Source of the DNA: Bacillota bacterium
GTDB lineage: Bacteria > Bacillota > Clostridia > Christensenellales > CAG-138
Direction: 5' to 3'
Assembly (NCBI GenBank): GCA_023395595.1
Contig: JAEWYO010000038.1
Coordinates: 9,153 to 73,152, forward strand
Length of the DNA stretch: 64,000 nucleotides
Shown: positions 43,678 through 51,287 of the stretch, piece by piece
Numbering within the stretch: the first letter of the stretch is position 1
How the letters are laid out: every line of letters starts with the position of its first letter
Notes under the pieces: generated by a model
What the model was told of the DNA's origin: nothing
The model's database searches: none
Seen by the model: only the letters and a program-made list of their open reading frames with translations
Made by a program: the position numbers and the translations under genes

Positions 43678-45537
43678 TTATTTTCCAAAGCGGCTCGTGG
43701 ACATGGTCGTATAGCCATCTTTTTCATAGATGCCGACCCAGTCCTTGAGGCGCTGGAGAAACTCATCGTTGTTGTTGGTCTTCTCCAGCATACTGATGAG
43801 ATGCTCCGTCACATCCGCCGTGTTGCCGCCCGCAAGCACTTTACGGATGGTACGCACACCCTCCAGCTCCTCTGACGAGAGCAGCAGGTCTTCCCTGCGT
43901 GTGCCGGATTTGTAGATGTCGATGGCGGGGAAAATGCGGCGTTCGCTGAGCTTGCGATCCAGATGAATCTCCATGTTGCCTGTGCCCTTGAACTCTTCAT
44001 AAACCATGTCGTCCATGCGGCTGCCCGTCTCGGTCAGCGCGGTTGCGATCACGGTGAGGCTGCCGCCGTTTTCAATCTTTCGCGCGGCACCAAAGAAACG
44101 CTTGGGTTTGTGCAGCGCGCCCGGGTCCATACCACCGGAGAGCGTCCGTCCCGTCGGCGGAATCGTGAGGTTATACGCGCGGGCAAGCCTTGTCAGGCTG
44201 TCCATGAGGATCACGACATCTTTCCCCATCTCAACCAGTCGCATCGCGCGCTCCTGCACCATCTCCGCGACGCGGGTGTGGTGCTCCGGCAGCTCGTCAA
44301 ACGTAGAATACAGCACTTCGCCTTTGATGGAACGCTGCATGTCCGTGACTTCTTCCGGGCGCTCGTCGATGAGCAGCACGATCAGGTGCGCTTCCGGATA
44401 GTTCTTGGAGATGCCGTTTGCAATGCTTTTGAGCAACGTGGTTTTGCCCGCCTTTGGCTGGGAGACGATCATGGCGCGCTGGCCTTTACCGATTGGCGCG
44501 ATCAGATCGATCAATCGGATCGCGAGGCTGTTTGTACCCGGCAATTCGAGCGTATAACGCTCATAGGGGAACACGGGTACAAGCTCTTCATACGGTTTGC
44601 GCTCTACGATGCTCTCGGGGGATTCGCCGTTGACTGCCGTGATGTACAGCAGAGCGAGAAAGCGCTCGCCTTCCTTGGAAGGGCGCGTCTTGCCGGTGAC
44701 CATATCACCCGTGCGCAGACCGAAACGGCGAATCTGCGCGATGGACACATATACATCATGCTGACCGGAGAGATAGTTTTCGCTGCGGAGGAATCCATAA
44801 CCATCCGGTAGCACTTCCAACACGCCCTCTGCGTCTCCGCAATCGCCCGTCTGGAGAATTTCAGGAACGGCGGGATTGCTGGTGCCATAGTCTTTATTGT
44901 AGTAGCCCTCAGGGTTGCGCGGGCGCATGTTTGCGCCTTCAAAGCCGGGCTGCTCCGTGCCATAACTCGCTGCGTTGAACCCCGGTTGAAAACCCTGCTG
45001 CGCAAAGTTGGGCTGCTGGTAACTATTCTGTTGCTGATAGGAGTTTTGCTGTTGATAGGAGTTTTGTTGATAATTGTTGCGTTGGTAGCCGTTTTGCTGG
45101 TAACCGCCCTGCTGATAATTGCTTTGCTGCTGATAGTTCTGCTGATAGCTGCCGGGCTGCGAGTATTGTCTTCTCTGGTACCCGCCCTGTTGCTGGCGGT
45201 TATCATAATACGGCTTGTTTTGCTGATAGGGGCGCGGCGTATAGCCCGCTCTGCGGTATTCGCCGTCCGCGCTCTGCTGCGGCATGCCGCCGGGGATTTC
45301 ACCCGCGGGTTCGCCGAGTTCCGGCTGCGGGGCAGGAGCTGCCGCAAAGGGTTCCGCTTCTTCTTCCTGCGCATCTGCTTCGCCGGAAGGAGCAAAATCG
45401 GAGGGTATGACGCCTCCTCCCATAATGATCTCAACAAGCTCGTTTTTTCGATATTTGGTTAAGGATTTCACGCCCTGTAACTTTGCGATTTCGCGCAAGT
45501 CACCAAGGCTCTTGGCCTCCAACTGTTCCTTGTTCAA
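43678..45537 (-). CDS. rho: Transcription termination factor Rho with Q/N/Y-rich insert
   Basis: This 619-residue hexameric RNA helicase terminates transcription. It has an N-terminal Rho_N helical domain (1-45), an acidic Ala/Pro linker and a Gln/Asn/Tyr-rich low-complexity stretch (~94-190, repeated YQQQNS units). The RNA-binding cold-shock domain (~228-300) follows, then the RecA-type motor with Walker A PKAGKTT at 361-367. The start codon is TTG with GAGAGGAG 9 bases upstream. The insert makes it ~200 residues longer than E. coli Rho (419). Confidence 0.97.
   Translation of the reverse strand: MNKEQLEAKSLGDLREIAKLQGVKSLTKYRKNELVEIIMGGGVIPSDFAPSGEADAQEEEAEPFAAAPAPQPELGEPAGEIPGGMPQQSADGEYRRAGYTPRPYQQNKPYYDNRQQQGGYQRRQYSQPGSYQQNYQQQSNYQQGGYQQNGYQRNNYQQNSYQQQNSYQQQNSYQQPNFAQQGFQPGFNAASYGTEQPGFEGANMRPRNPEGYYNKDYGTSNPAVPEILQTGDCGDAEGVLEVLPDGYGFLRSENYLSGQHDVYVSIAQIRRFGLRTGDMVTGKTRPSKEGERFLALLYITAVNGESPESIVERKPYEELVPVFPYERYTLELPGTNSLAIRLIDLIAPIGKGQRAMIVSQPKAGKTTLLKSIANGISKNYPEAHLIVLLIDERPEEVTDMQRSIKGEVLYSTFDELPEHHTRVAEMVQERAMRLVEMGKDVVILMDSLTRLARAYNLTIPPTGRTLSGGMDPGALHKPKRFFGAARKIENGGSLTVIATALTETGSRMDDMVYEEFKGTGNMEIHLDRKLSERRIFPAIDIYKSGTRREDLLLSSEELEGVRTIRKVLAGGNTADVTEHLISMLEKTNNNDEFLQRLKDWVGIYEKDGYTTMSTSRFGK
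44968..45258 (-). repeat. Tandem-repeat coding segment for the Q/N/Y-rich insert of Rho
   Basis: Codes for residues ~94-190 of Rho. Short direct repeats encode Y-Q-Q-Q-N-S units, clearest at 45024-45067, with CAA/CAG alternation. Confidence 0.8.
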
Positions 45538-45620
45538 CTGTAAACTCCTCTCTACGGTAAGACCTTCTACCTGTTAACGAAATCAAGAAGCTGATTCGAT
45601 GTGACCTCTTGGATGAAGAA

Positions 45621-45649
45621 ATCATATCGTCGGGTGGTGTTTTTGTCAA
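45621..45649 (-). promoter_or_regulatory. Promoter of rho
   Basis: Perfect TTGACA, 17 bases, TATGAT on the minus strand, giving a leader of about 75 bases. Confidence 0.75.
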
Positions 45650-45836
45650 TACGCGCCACTCTTTTTTCACAACACATGCCGCTTTTAAGCCGTTTGCGAT
45701 GATTTTTGCAATCGCTTCCTGTTTAATTCACAAAAACCTGTTACATTCTGTTACAAAACACACGTAACGAAAACCAAATCCTTGCGCACAATAGATATTG
45801 GAAAAGCGAACGATACTCCAGTTTACTTCATATTTG

Positions 45837-45853
45837 TTCGAATCAAATTCGAA
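45837..45853. promoter_or_regulatory. Inverted repeat TTCGAAT-CAA-ATTCGAA
   Basis: A perfect 7-bp inverted repeat with a 3-base centre, between the two divergent promoters. Operator-like; the binding protein is unknown. Confidence 0.35.
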
Positions 45854-46022
45854 TTGGATCAAGCGTTCATCAATCGCCATGGCACATAGGGTAACTTATT
45901 TGCAAACGAACACAGCAAATAAGTTGTGATTATACCGAATACAGCCTGTCCTGTCAATCATCGTTATCCTGTAACCAAATTGAAAACCTATTGTGCCGTA
46001 TCTTTTATTTTCGCCGGATTTG

Positions 46023-46031
46023 TGCTAAGAT
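46023..46031 (+). promoter_or_regulatory. Extended -10 element TGCTAAGAT directly before the divIC-like start
   Basis: TGC precedes TAAGAT, and only 7 bases separate the -10 from the ATG at 46039, so transcription would start at or next to the start codon. The -35 is weak. Confidence 0.5.
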
Positions 46032-46038
46032 ACACTCC

Positions 46039-46539
46039 ATGGCAAAGAGACCAACACAAAAAACAGAACGCAATGATTACACCGAACGGCTTGAGCGCAT
46101 CCGAACCGGATTCCGCCTCCGCCCGCGTTATATCATTTTGTTCTTTATATTAACCTTCTTCGTACTCGGCGGCGTTTATCTCTCCCAGCAGACGAAGTTG
46201 AGCTCCATTGCGGAAGAAAAAGTCACGCTGCAAACAAGGCTCGACCAGAAAAAAGTTGAAGAAGAGCGTCTGGAGCGCATGTTGGAATATATGCGCACCA
46301 CGGATTACATGATTCAGTACGCGCGTGAGAAACTCGGCTATGTGTTCGCGGACGACTGGAAATTTTATGACGATTCGACAAACGTAAAAGTCACACCCAA
46401 GCTCGCGGAAACGCCAACACCCGTTCCGGCACTGACCACTCCTTCCGTCACGCCTTCCCCGACGCCGACACCGATTCCGACCACTGCGCCCAATGATACG
46501 GGTACAGTCACCGTCACCATGGGGCCTGTTAAGCCATGA
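46039..46539 (+). CDS. Septum formation initiator family protein (DivIC/FtsB-like)
   Basis: This 166-residue bitopic protein has a basic cytosolic N-terminus, one TM helix (~residues 31-50) and an extracellular coiled coil (~55-95). The DivIC-type segment YAREKLGYVFADDW follows, then a Thr/Pro-rich tail. It would join FtsL-type partners at the septum. The chosen ATG at 46039 has no SD. Its stop overlaps the ppx start by ATGA. Confidence 0.82.
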   Translation: MAKRPTQKTERNDYTERLERIRTGFRLRPRYIILFFILTFFVLGGVYLSQQTKLSSIAEEKVTLQTRLDQKKVEEERLERMLEYMRTTDYMIQYAREKLGYVFADDWKFYDDSTNVKVTPKLAETPTPVPALTTPSVTPSPTPTPIPTTAPNDTGTVTVTMGPVKP

Positions 46540-47465
46540 AGCTGCTCATATTTGACATTGGAAGCAACTCTGTTCGCACCCTTCGCGTCACGCAGGAGGC
46601 AGCGCTACCCGCGCAGTTTTCCGGTAAACGCGTCTATACCACGCGCCTTGCGGAAGGGCTTGCCGAGACCGGCGCGCTTTCGCAGGCAAGAATGCTGCAA
46701 TCCCTGCTCGTGATTCGTTCGCTGCACAGCGAACACACGGCGCAGGGTTTTTCTTCGTTTGCTTACGCAACCAGCGCGGTACGCGACGCAAGCAACGGCA
46801 GAGCATTCATTGACTCTGTCGAAGAGATCATCGGCGGCGGGCACGCGCGAATTCTTTCCGGCGACGAAGAAGCAGCCTTTGCGCAGCAGGGCGCAGACCC
46901 GGACGGCGGCAGAACCATCGTCGATATCGGCGGCGGCAGCACGCAGGTCGTCCGCCCCGGCTCGCGCGAGAGCTGGCCCATCGGCTGCGTCCGCGCAAAA
47001 GACCTCGCGCCATATGACGATCTTGCATCGATTACGGAGGCACTCTACCCCATTCTCTCCGGCTTGTTTGGCCCACCGGAGCTGGACGCGCGGCCGGATC
47101 GTCCCGTGCTCTCCGGCGAAAAAACGCCCGCGCAGGATCAGCTCCTCGGCGTTGGCGGAACAATCACCACGCTTGCGCTGCTTTGTGAAGGCAAAGACAC
47201 GTTCATGCCCTGGCAGGGCGAGAAGCGAATTGAACTCTTTGCGCTGCGCGCCGTGCTCAACGTCCTCGACGGCATGGGTGATAGCGAGCGTGCAAATGTT
47301 CCTCTGCTCAAAGACCGGCACGATGTGATTCTCCACGGTGGCGTGATCCTGCAATATCTGCTGGAACGGCTGCACAGCCCGCGCATTGCGGCAACCCTCT
47401 CGGACGGGCTGGACGGATATGCGTTGCATCTGCTCAAAACTCTGCCGCAGGATCTATCATTCTAG
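46536..47465 (+). CDS. Ppx/GppA family phosphatase
   Basis: This 309-residue ASKHA-fold enzyme starts MKLLIFDIGSNSVRTLRV, with the phosphate-2 loop IVDIGGGSTQVV and a catalytic-type glutamate in the TSAVRDASN region. The family removes terminal phosphate from polyphosphate or converts pppGpp to ppGpp; which applies cannot be told. The Ppx/GppA and DivIC pairing is common in Clostridia. Confidence 0.92.
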   Translation: MKLLIFDIGSNSVRTLRVTQEAALPAQFSGKRVYTTRLAEGLAETGALSQARMLQSLLVIRSLHSEHTAQGFSSFAYATSAVRDASNGRAFIDSVEEIIGGGHARILSGDEEAAFAQQGADPDGGRTIVDIGGGSTQVVRPGSRESWPIGCVRAKDLAPYDDLASITEALYPILSGLFGPPELDARPDRPVLSGEKTPAQDQLLGVGGTITTLALLCEGKDTFMPWQGEKRIELFALRAVLNVLDGMGDSERANVPLLKDRHDVILHGGVILQYLLERLHSPRIAATLSDGLDGYALHLLKTLPQDLSF

Positions 47466-47507
47466 AAAACCAGTAACTTTCAAACATCAAAGAAGCTATA
47501 CATGCAA

Positions 47508-47540
47508 AAACGGCGCTCGATCAGGAGCGCCGTTTGTGTG
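47508..47540. terminator. Bidirectional terminator between ppx and htrA-like genes
   Basis: Stem AAACGGCGCTC/GAGCGCCGTTT with a 6-base loop; on the plus strand TTTGTGTGTTTT follows, on the minus strand TTTTTGCATG. Confidence 0.8.
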
Positions 47541-47554
47541 TTTTGGCGTTTGGT

Positions 47555-48925
47555 TTACGGTTTGGGTGTTGGGGTCGCTTCCGGCAGCGGTGTCGGAGAA
47601 ACACCCACCACATCGTCAAAGTTCATGTCGGTCTTGTTCGCCAACACGATGGTCAAATCCATATATTCTCCATCGCGATAGATTTTGATTTTGAGTTCGT
47701 CGCCGACCATCTGGCTGAGCACGATACCGACCAGCTGCTGATGCGAGGTGATCGTCGTTCCGTTTGCCTCGACGATGATATCCCCCGCGCGCACACCCGC
47801 GAGATCCGCCGGCCTGTCCTTGACCACGCTCTCCACCCTTGCGCCAACGGGAACGCCGAGCTCTTCGGCAAGCGCTTTGTCGATGGAACTGACGGTGACG
47901 CCGATCCCCGGGCGCTCGATGTAGCCCTTGGTGATGAGCACTCCCATGATTTTCTTGACTTGATTGATCGGGAGTGCAAAGCCGATGCCTTCCGCGCTGA
48001 CCGCGTTGCCAACATCGTCATACCCGGCGGTGATCGTTTTGGCGCTGTTGATGCCGATCACTTCGCCGTTGAGGTTGATCAACGGTCCTCCGCTGTTGCC
48101 GAAGTTGATCGCAGCATCCGTCTGTAAATAGCTGTTGGTATAGTTGTCGATCGTCACTTCGCGCTTGGTCGCGCTGACGATGCCAAACGTTATGGTATTT
48201 GCCAATTCGTCCGAAGAGAGCGGGTTGCCGATGGCGAGCACATATTCGCCGACACGAACACTGTCCGAATCGCCGAGTTTCAGCGGCTGCAGCTGCGCGC
48301 TTTCAACCTTGAGCACGGCAATGTCGGTCTCTGTATCGGAGCCAATCAGCGTTGCCGCGCGCTCCTCCTCTTCGCCAAACACCTTGACGGTGACTTTGTG
48401 CGCGCCTTCTACCACATGTGCATTGGTCAGGATATACCCTTCGCTGGAGACGACAAATCCGGTGCCGCTGCCATAGAGCGTGTCAACGGTCTTGCCCTTT
48501 TCATTCTTGACCTCAACATAGTTGAGCACCCCGACTACGCCGGGAGAAACCGCGTCGTAAATATCCGGGATGGGGTTGTCCGCAAGTCCCGGCAGAGCGG
48601 GAGCAACCCCGTCCAAATTCGGCATCAGCCGGTCTTGATCCGGCACAAACGGCGTCGCTGTCGGCTGCGGGGTTGCGGTCGCTTCCGCGCTCTCAGCGGG
48701 TGGTAGGATGGCATCCTCACCTGCCTGCGGCGTTGGCGTGATATTCACAATCGAATAGTCCGGCATGGTACCGCCGAGAAGCGTCGGCCAAACAAGACCG
48801 ATGATGAGCAGCGCCAGCAACACGATGACAATCGTAACCACGATTCCGGCAAACAGGTTGCCGCCTCTGTCTTCGTTCTCTCGTTGGTGTTTCGGGTCCG
48901 AGGTGTAGTATCCGTTATGTTCCAT
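47555..48925 (-). CDS. Membrane-anchored HtrA-type serine protease with PDZ domain
   Basis: This 456-residue protein has an N-terminal cytosolic tail, one TM helix (~residues 25-46) and a Pro/Thr/Ala linker. The trypsin-like domain has the triad H170 (LTNAHVVE), D201 (ETDIAVLK) and S278 (NFGNSGGPL). A C-terminal PDZ domain (~345-430) and a short Pro tail complete it. HtrA proteins degrade misfolded extracytoplasmic proteins. Its ATG overlaps the kinase gene by 11 bases, so it is the output or a partner of that two-component system. Confidence 0.94.
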   Translation of the reverse strand: MEHNGYYTSDPKHQRENEDRGGNLFAGIVVTIVIVLLALLIIGLVWPTLLGGTMPDYSIVNITPTPQAGEDAILPPAESAEATATPQPTATPFVPDQDRLMPNLDGVAPALPGLADNPIPDIYDAVSPGVVGVLNYVEVKNEKGKTVDTLYGSGTGFVVSSEGYILTNAHVVEGAHKVTVKVFGEEEERAATLIGSDTETDIAVLKVESAQLQPLKLGDSDSVRVGEYVLAIGNPLSSDELANTITFGIVSATKREVTIDNYTNSYLQTDAAINFGNSGGPLINLNGEVIGINSAKTITAGYDDVGNAVSAEGIGFALPINQVKKIMGVLITKGYIERPGIGVTVSSIDKALAEELGVPVGARVESVVKDRPADLAGVRAGDIIVEANGTTITSHQQLVGIVLSQMVGDELKIKIYRDGEYMDLTIVLANKTDMNFDDVVGVSPTPLPEATPTPKP

Positions 48926-50399
48926 ATTTTTTTCCTCCGTCTGTCGTGGAGCGTTTCGGAACCGGCGCGCGCTTGAGCGTAAACGTAAACGTGCTGCCCT
49001 TTCCTTTTGCGCTCTTGAGCGTTATGGTCTGGTTGTGTTGGTCGATGATGCGCTTCACGATGGAAAGGCCGAGGCCCGTTCCGCTTTGTTTGCTCGGTGT
49101 GTGCGCTTTCTCTACTTTATAGAAGCGGTCAAATACATGCGGAATATCCTCTTCCGGAATGCCCTGGCCGGAGTCTTGAATGCTGACATAGATCTCGCGC
49201 CGCATGGCATAGGTTGCGATTCGGAGCTTTGTGTTGTCCGGCGAATACTTGATCGCGTTGTCAATGATGTTGCGCAGCACCTGCGAAATCTGCGCGCTGT
49301 CCGCCTCAACATAATATTGCTCCTGCGCGAACTTGACATCGATTTCCATCTGGTGCTCATAAATGCGCGCCTCGAAAGTGATCAAGGTTCTGCGGATGAG
49401 CTCGTTGATGTCAAAGATTTCAAGTTTGAGCGCCGTCTTCCCGCTCTCAATGCGCGCAAGGTCGAGCAGGTCATTGACCATGCCGGCCATACGCCGCGTT
49501 TCGGAAAGCACAATGCCGATGTATTTCTCGTGCTCCTCCGGGCCGATCGTTCCGTCCTGCATGGCTTCGAGAAAGCCTTTCATGCTCGTCAGCGGGCTGC
49601 GCAGTTCATGGCTGACATTGGCAACGAAACTTCTGCGCGTGGCTTCGAGGTCCTTGAGCTGATCCGCCATGTTGTTGAAACTCACGGCGAGCTGGGTTGC
49701 CTCTTCCACGCTGCTGATCGGGATGCGGACGTTGTAGTCACCCTTGGCGTATTTTTGCACGATTTCGTTGATCTCCATAAACGGTTTCGTCAGCCGCGCG
49801 GTTGTATAGTAGACCGCAATGACCGAGAGCAGAACCGCAATGAGCGACACCAGCATTACCTCGGCATACGCCATGCCGACCGCGCCGCGCGCATCGGTAA
49901 TGTCTATTGAGAATCGTACCACATGGGTTGCCACGCCGTCTGTGATCACAGGCTTGGTACCCGCAAGCATGTAAAAATTGCCCTTAACTTGCGTAAAACG
50001 CACGCTGCTCGCGTCCAAATCAGAGACAGCGTTCAGCATGCGTGATATCTCTTCCTCCGAATAGTGCACGTTCATCACGTCGTCCCACTTTGAGCCGGAG
50101 GCATATTGCGCCATGGCGCCGTCAACGGAGATGATCTGAATCAACCCGTCATAGTGCCGTGCGATTGTATTGAGCTCCTGAATCGATGCGCTTTCGCCAG
50201 CGATCGGGCTCTTTGTGTTAAAGTACAGCTCGGTAACAATGCTGATTTCGTTTGCGATATTCTGCTTTTCCTGCCGCATGACAAAGCCGGACATCAACGC
50301 CCCGACGATTAGGCCGGAGAGGAGCAAAAGCCCGAGCGTGAGGCCCATATAGGTTGCCAGCATTCGGGAAAAAAGCGTTCTGAGAAAGTCTTTGCGCAT
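48915..50399 (-). CDS. Sensor histidine kinase (PhoR/WalK-like)
   Basis: This 494-residue kinase has TM1 (~16-41), an extracellular sensor of ~140 residues and TM2 (~178-200). A HAMP linker (~200-252), HisKA with phosphorylated His264 in ANVSHELRSPL, and an HATPase domain (DNAIKYSPDN, DSGQGIPEED, GTGLGLSIVK) follow. It lies 10 bases after its response regulator. The envelope signal is unknown; linkage to htrA suggests wall or protein-folding stress. Confidence 0.95.
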   Translation of the reverse strand: MRKDFLRTLFSRMLATYMGLTLGLLLLSGLIVGALMSGFVMRQEKQNIANEISIVTELYFNTKSPIAGESASIQELNTIARHYDGLIQIISVDGAMAQYASGSKWDDVMNVHYSEEEISRMLNAVSDLDASSVRFTQVKGNFYMLAGTKPVITDGVATHVVRFSIDITDARGAVGMAYAEVMLVSLIAVLLSVIAVYYTTARLTKPFMEINEIVQKYAKGDYNVRIPISSVEEATQLAVSFNNMADQLKDLEATRRSFVANVSHELRSPLTSMKGFLEAMQDGTIGPEEHEKYIGIVLSETRRMAGMVNDLLDLARIESGKTALKLEIFDINELIRRTLITFEARIYEHQMEIDVKFAQEQYYVEADSAQISQVLRNIIDNAIKYSPDNTKLRIATYAMRREIYVSIQDSGQGIPEEDIPHVFDRFYKVEKAHTPSKQSGTGLGLSIVKRIIDQHNQTITLKSAKGKGSTFTFTLKRAPVPKRSTTDGGKKYGT

Positions 50400-50408
50400 C
50401 GTACCGCA

Positions 50409-51086
50409 TCACTTCTGTTCGAATTTATACCCAACGCCCCATACGGTGCGGAGCTCCCACTCATGATCGTCGCCCAGCTTTTCGCGGATGCGCTTGACAT
50501 GCACATCGACCGTTCGCGAATCCCCAAAGAAGTCAAATCCCCAAACCTGCTCAAGGAGCTGCTCTCGCGTGAACACCTTTCCGGTGTGGCTGGCCAGGAA
50601 ATACAGCAACTCGATCTCTTTGGGCGGCATCTCTAGCTGTCTGCCGTCAAGCGTGACCGCATAGTTTTCCAGTGAAACAGTCAGCCCCGGCAGCGAAATT
50701 GTTCGCGCGGGCTCCGTCGGCGTGCTGCGGCGCAAAACCGCCTTGATGCGCGCAATGAGTTCCTTTGCGTCGAAGGGTTTGCTGATGTAATCATCCGCGC
50801 CGAGTTCCAGCCCCTGTACGCGATCTCCTGTATCACCCTTTGCGGTGAGCATGATGACCGGCGTCTCGCTCTCCATGCGGATATCATGCAAAACCGCCCA
50901 GCCGTCTCTGCCGGGCAGCATGATATCCAGAACGACAAGCGATGGTTTGGTCTCGTGAAAAGCCGCCATCGCGGAGGTTCCATCCGCGCAGGTGTATACC
51001 TGGAATCCGGCTTTTTTGAGATATAGCTCGATGATCGCGAGTATGTTTCTGTCGTCATCTATGACCAGAATGGTATTGTTTTCCAT
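50409..51086 (-). CDS. OmpR/PhoB-family response regulator
   Basis: This 225-residue regulator has a receiver domain with acidic pocket D10-D12 and phospho-acceptor D54 (VVLDIMLPGRDGW). The C-terminal winged helix (~130-225) has the motif RTVDVHVKRIREKLG. GGAGGTGATC precedes the ATG; the frame extending to 51191 is rejected. It is first in the regulator-kinase-protease operon. Confidence 0.96.
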   Translation of the reverse strand: MENNTILVIDDDRNILAIIELYLKKAGFQVYTCADGTSAMAAFHETKPSLVVLDIMLPGRDGWAVLHDIRMESETPVIMLTAKGDTGDRVQGLELGADDYISKPFDAKELIARIKAVLRRSTPTEPARTISLPGLTVSLENYAVTLDGRQLEMPPKEIELLYFLASHTGKVFTREQLLEQVWGFDFFGDSRTVDVHVKRIREKLGDDHEWELRTVWGVGYKFEQK

Positions 51087-51161
51087 CCGATCACCTCCGT
51101 AATTGATAGGAAAATCAGTCTTGGAACTGCGTTTCTTACAACGTATCTTACATTTGGGTAA

Positions 51162-51191
51162 AGTATAACAGAGATTATTGTGTTTGTCCAA
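51162..51191 (-). promoter_or_regulatory. Promoter of the two-component/HtrA operon
   Basis: TTGGAC, 18 bases, TATACT on the minus strand, about 70 bases ahead of the regulator start. Confidence 0.65.
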
Positions 51192-51210
51192 CGCGGTTGA
51201 AAATTGTCAC

Positions 51211-51247
51211 ACAAACGCCGCAAGCGGTCACCATTTGCGGCGTTTGT
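51211..51247 (-). terminator. Terminator-like hairpin after mutS2
   Basis: Perfect 13-bp stem ACAAACGCCGCAA/TTGCGGCGTTTGT with an 11-base loop. The following minus-strand sequence is only partly T-rich, so termination may be incomplete. Confidence 0.65.
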
Positions 51248-51287
51248 ATATACGTTTACGTTGCGTGTTCCCCATTTTGAAGCCGCG

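Larger units (their letters stand above)
45538..46038. other. 501-base divergent intergenic region rho / divIC-like
   Basis: Contains the rho promoter and ~75-base leader, an inverted repeat at 45837-45853, and the extended -10 element of the plus-strand gene at its end. Direct repeats of TGTTACA occur near 45739-45755. No credible gene is seen. Confidence 0.65.

Noticed and set aside
45000..45230. Regularly spaced short repeats resembling a CRISPR array
   Set aside because: The repeats are in-frame codon repeats of the Rho Q/N/Y insert with no unique spacers.
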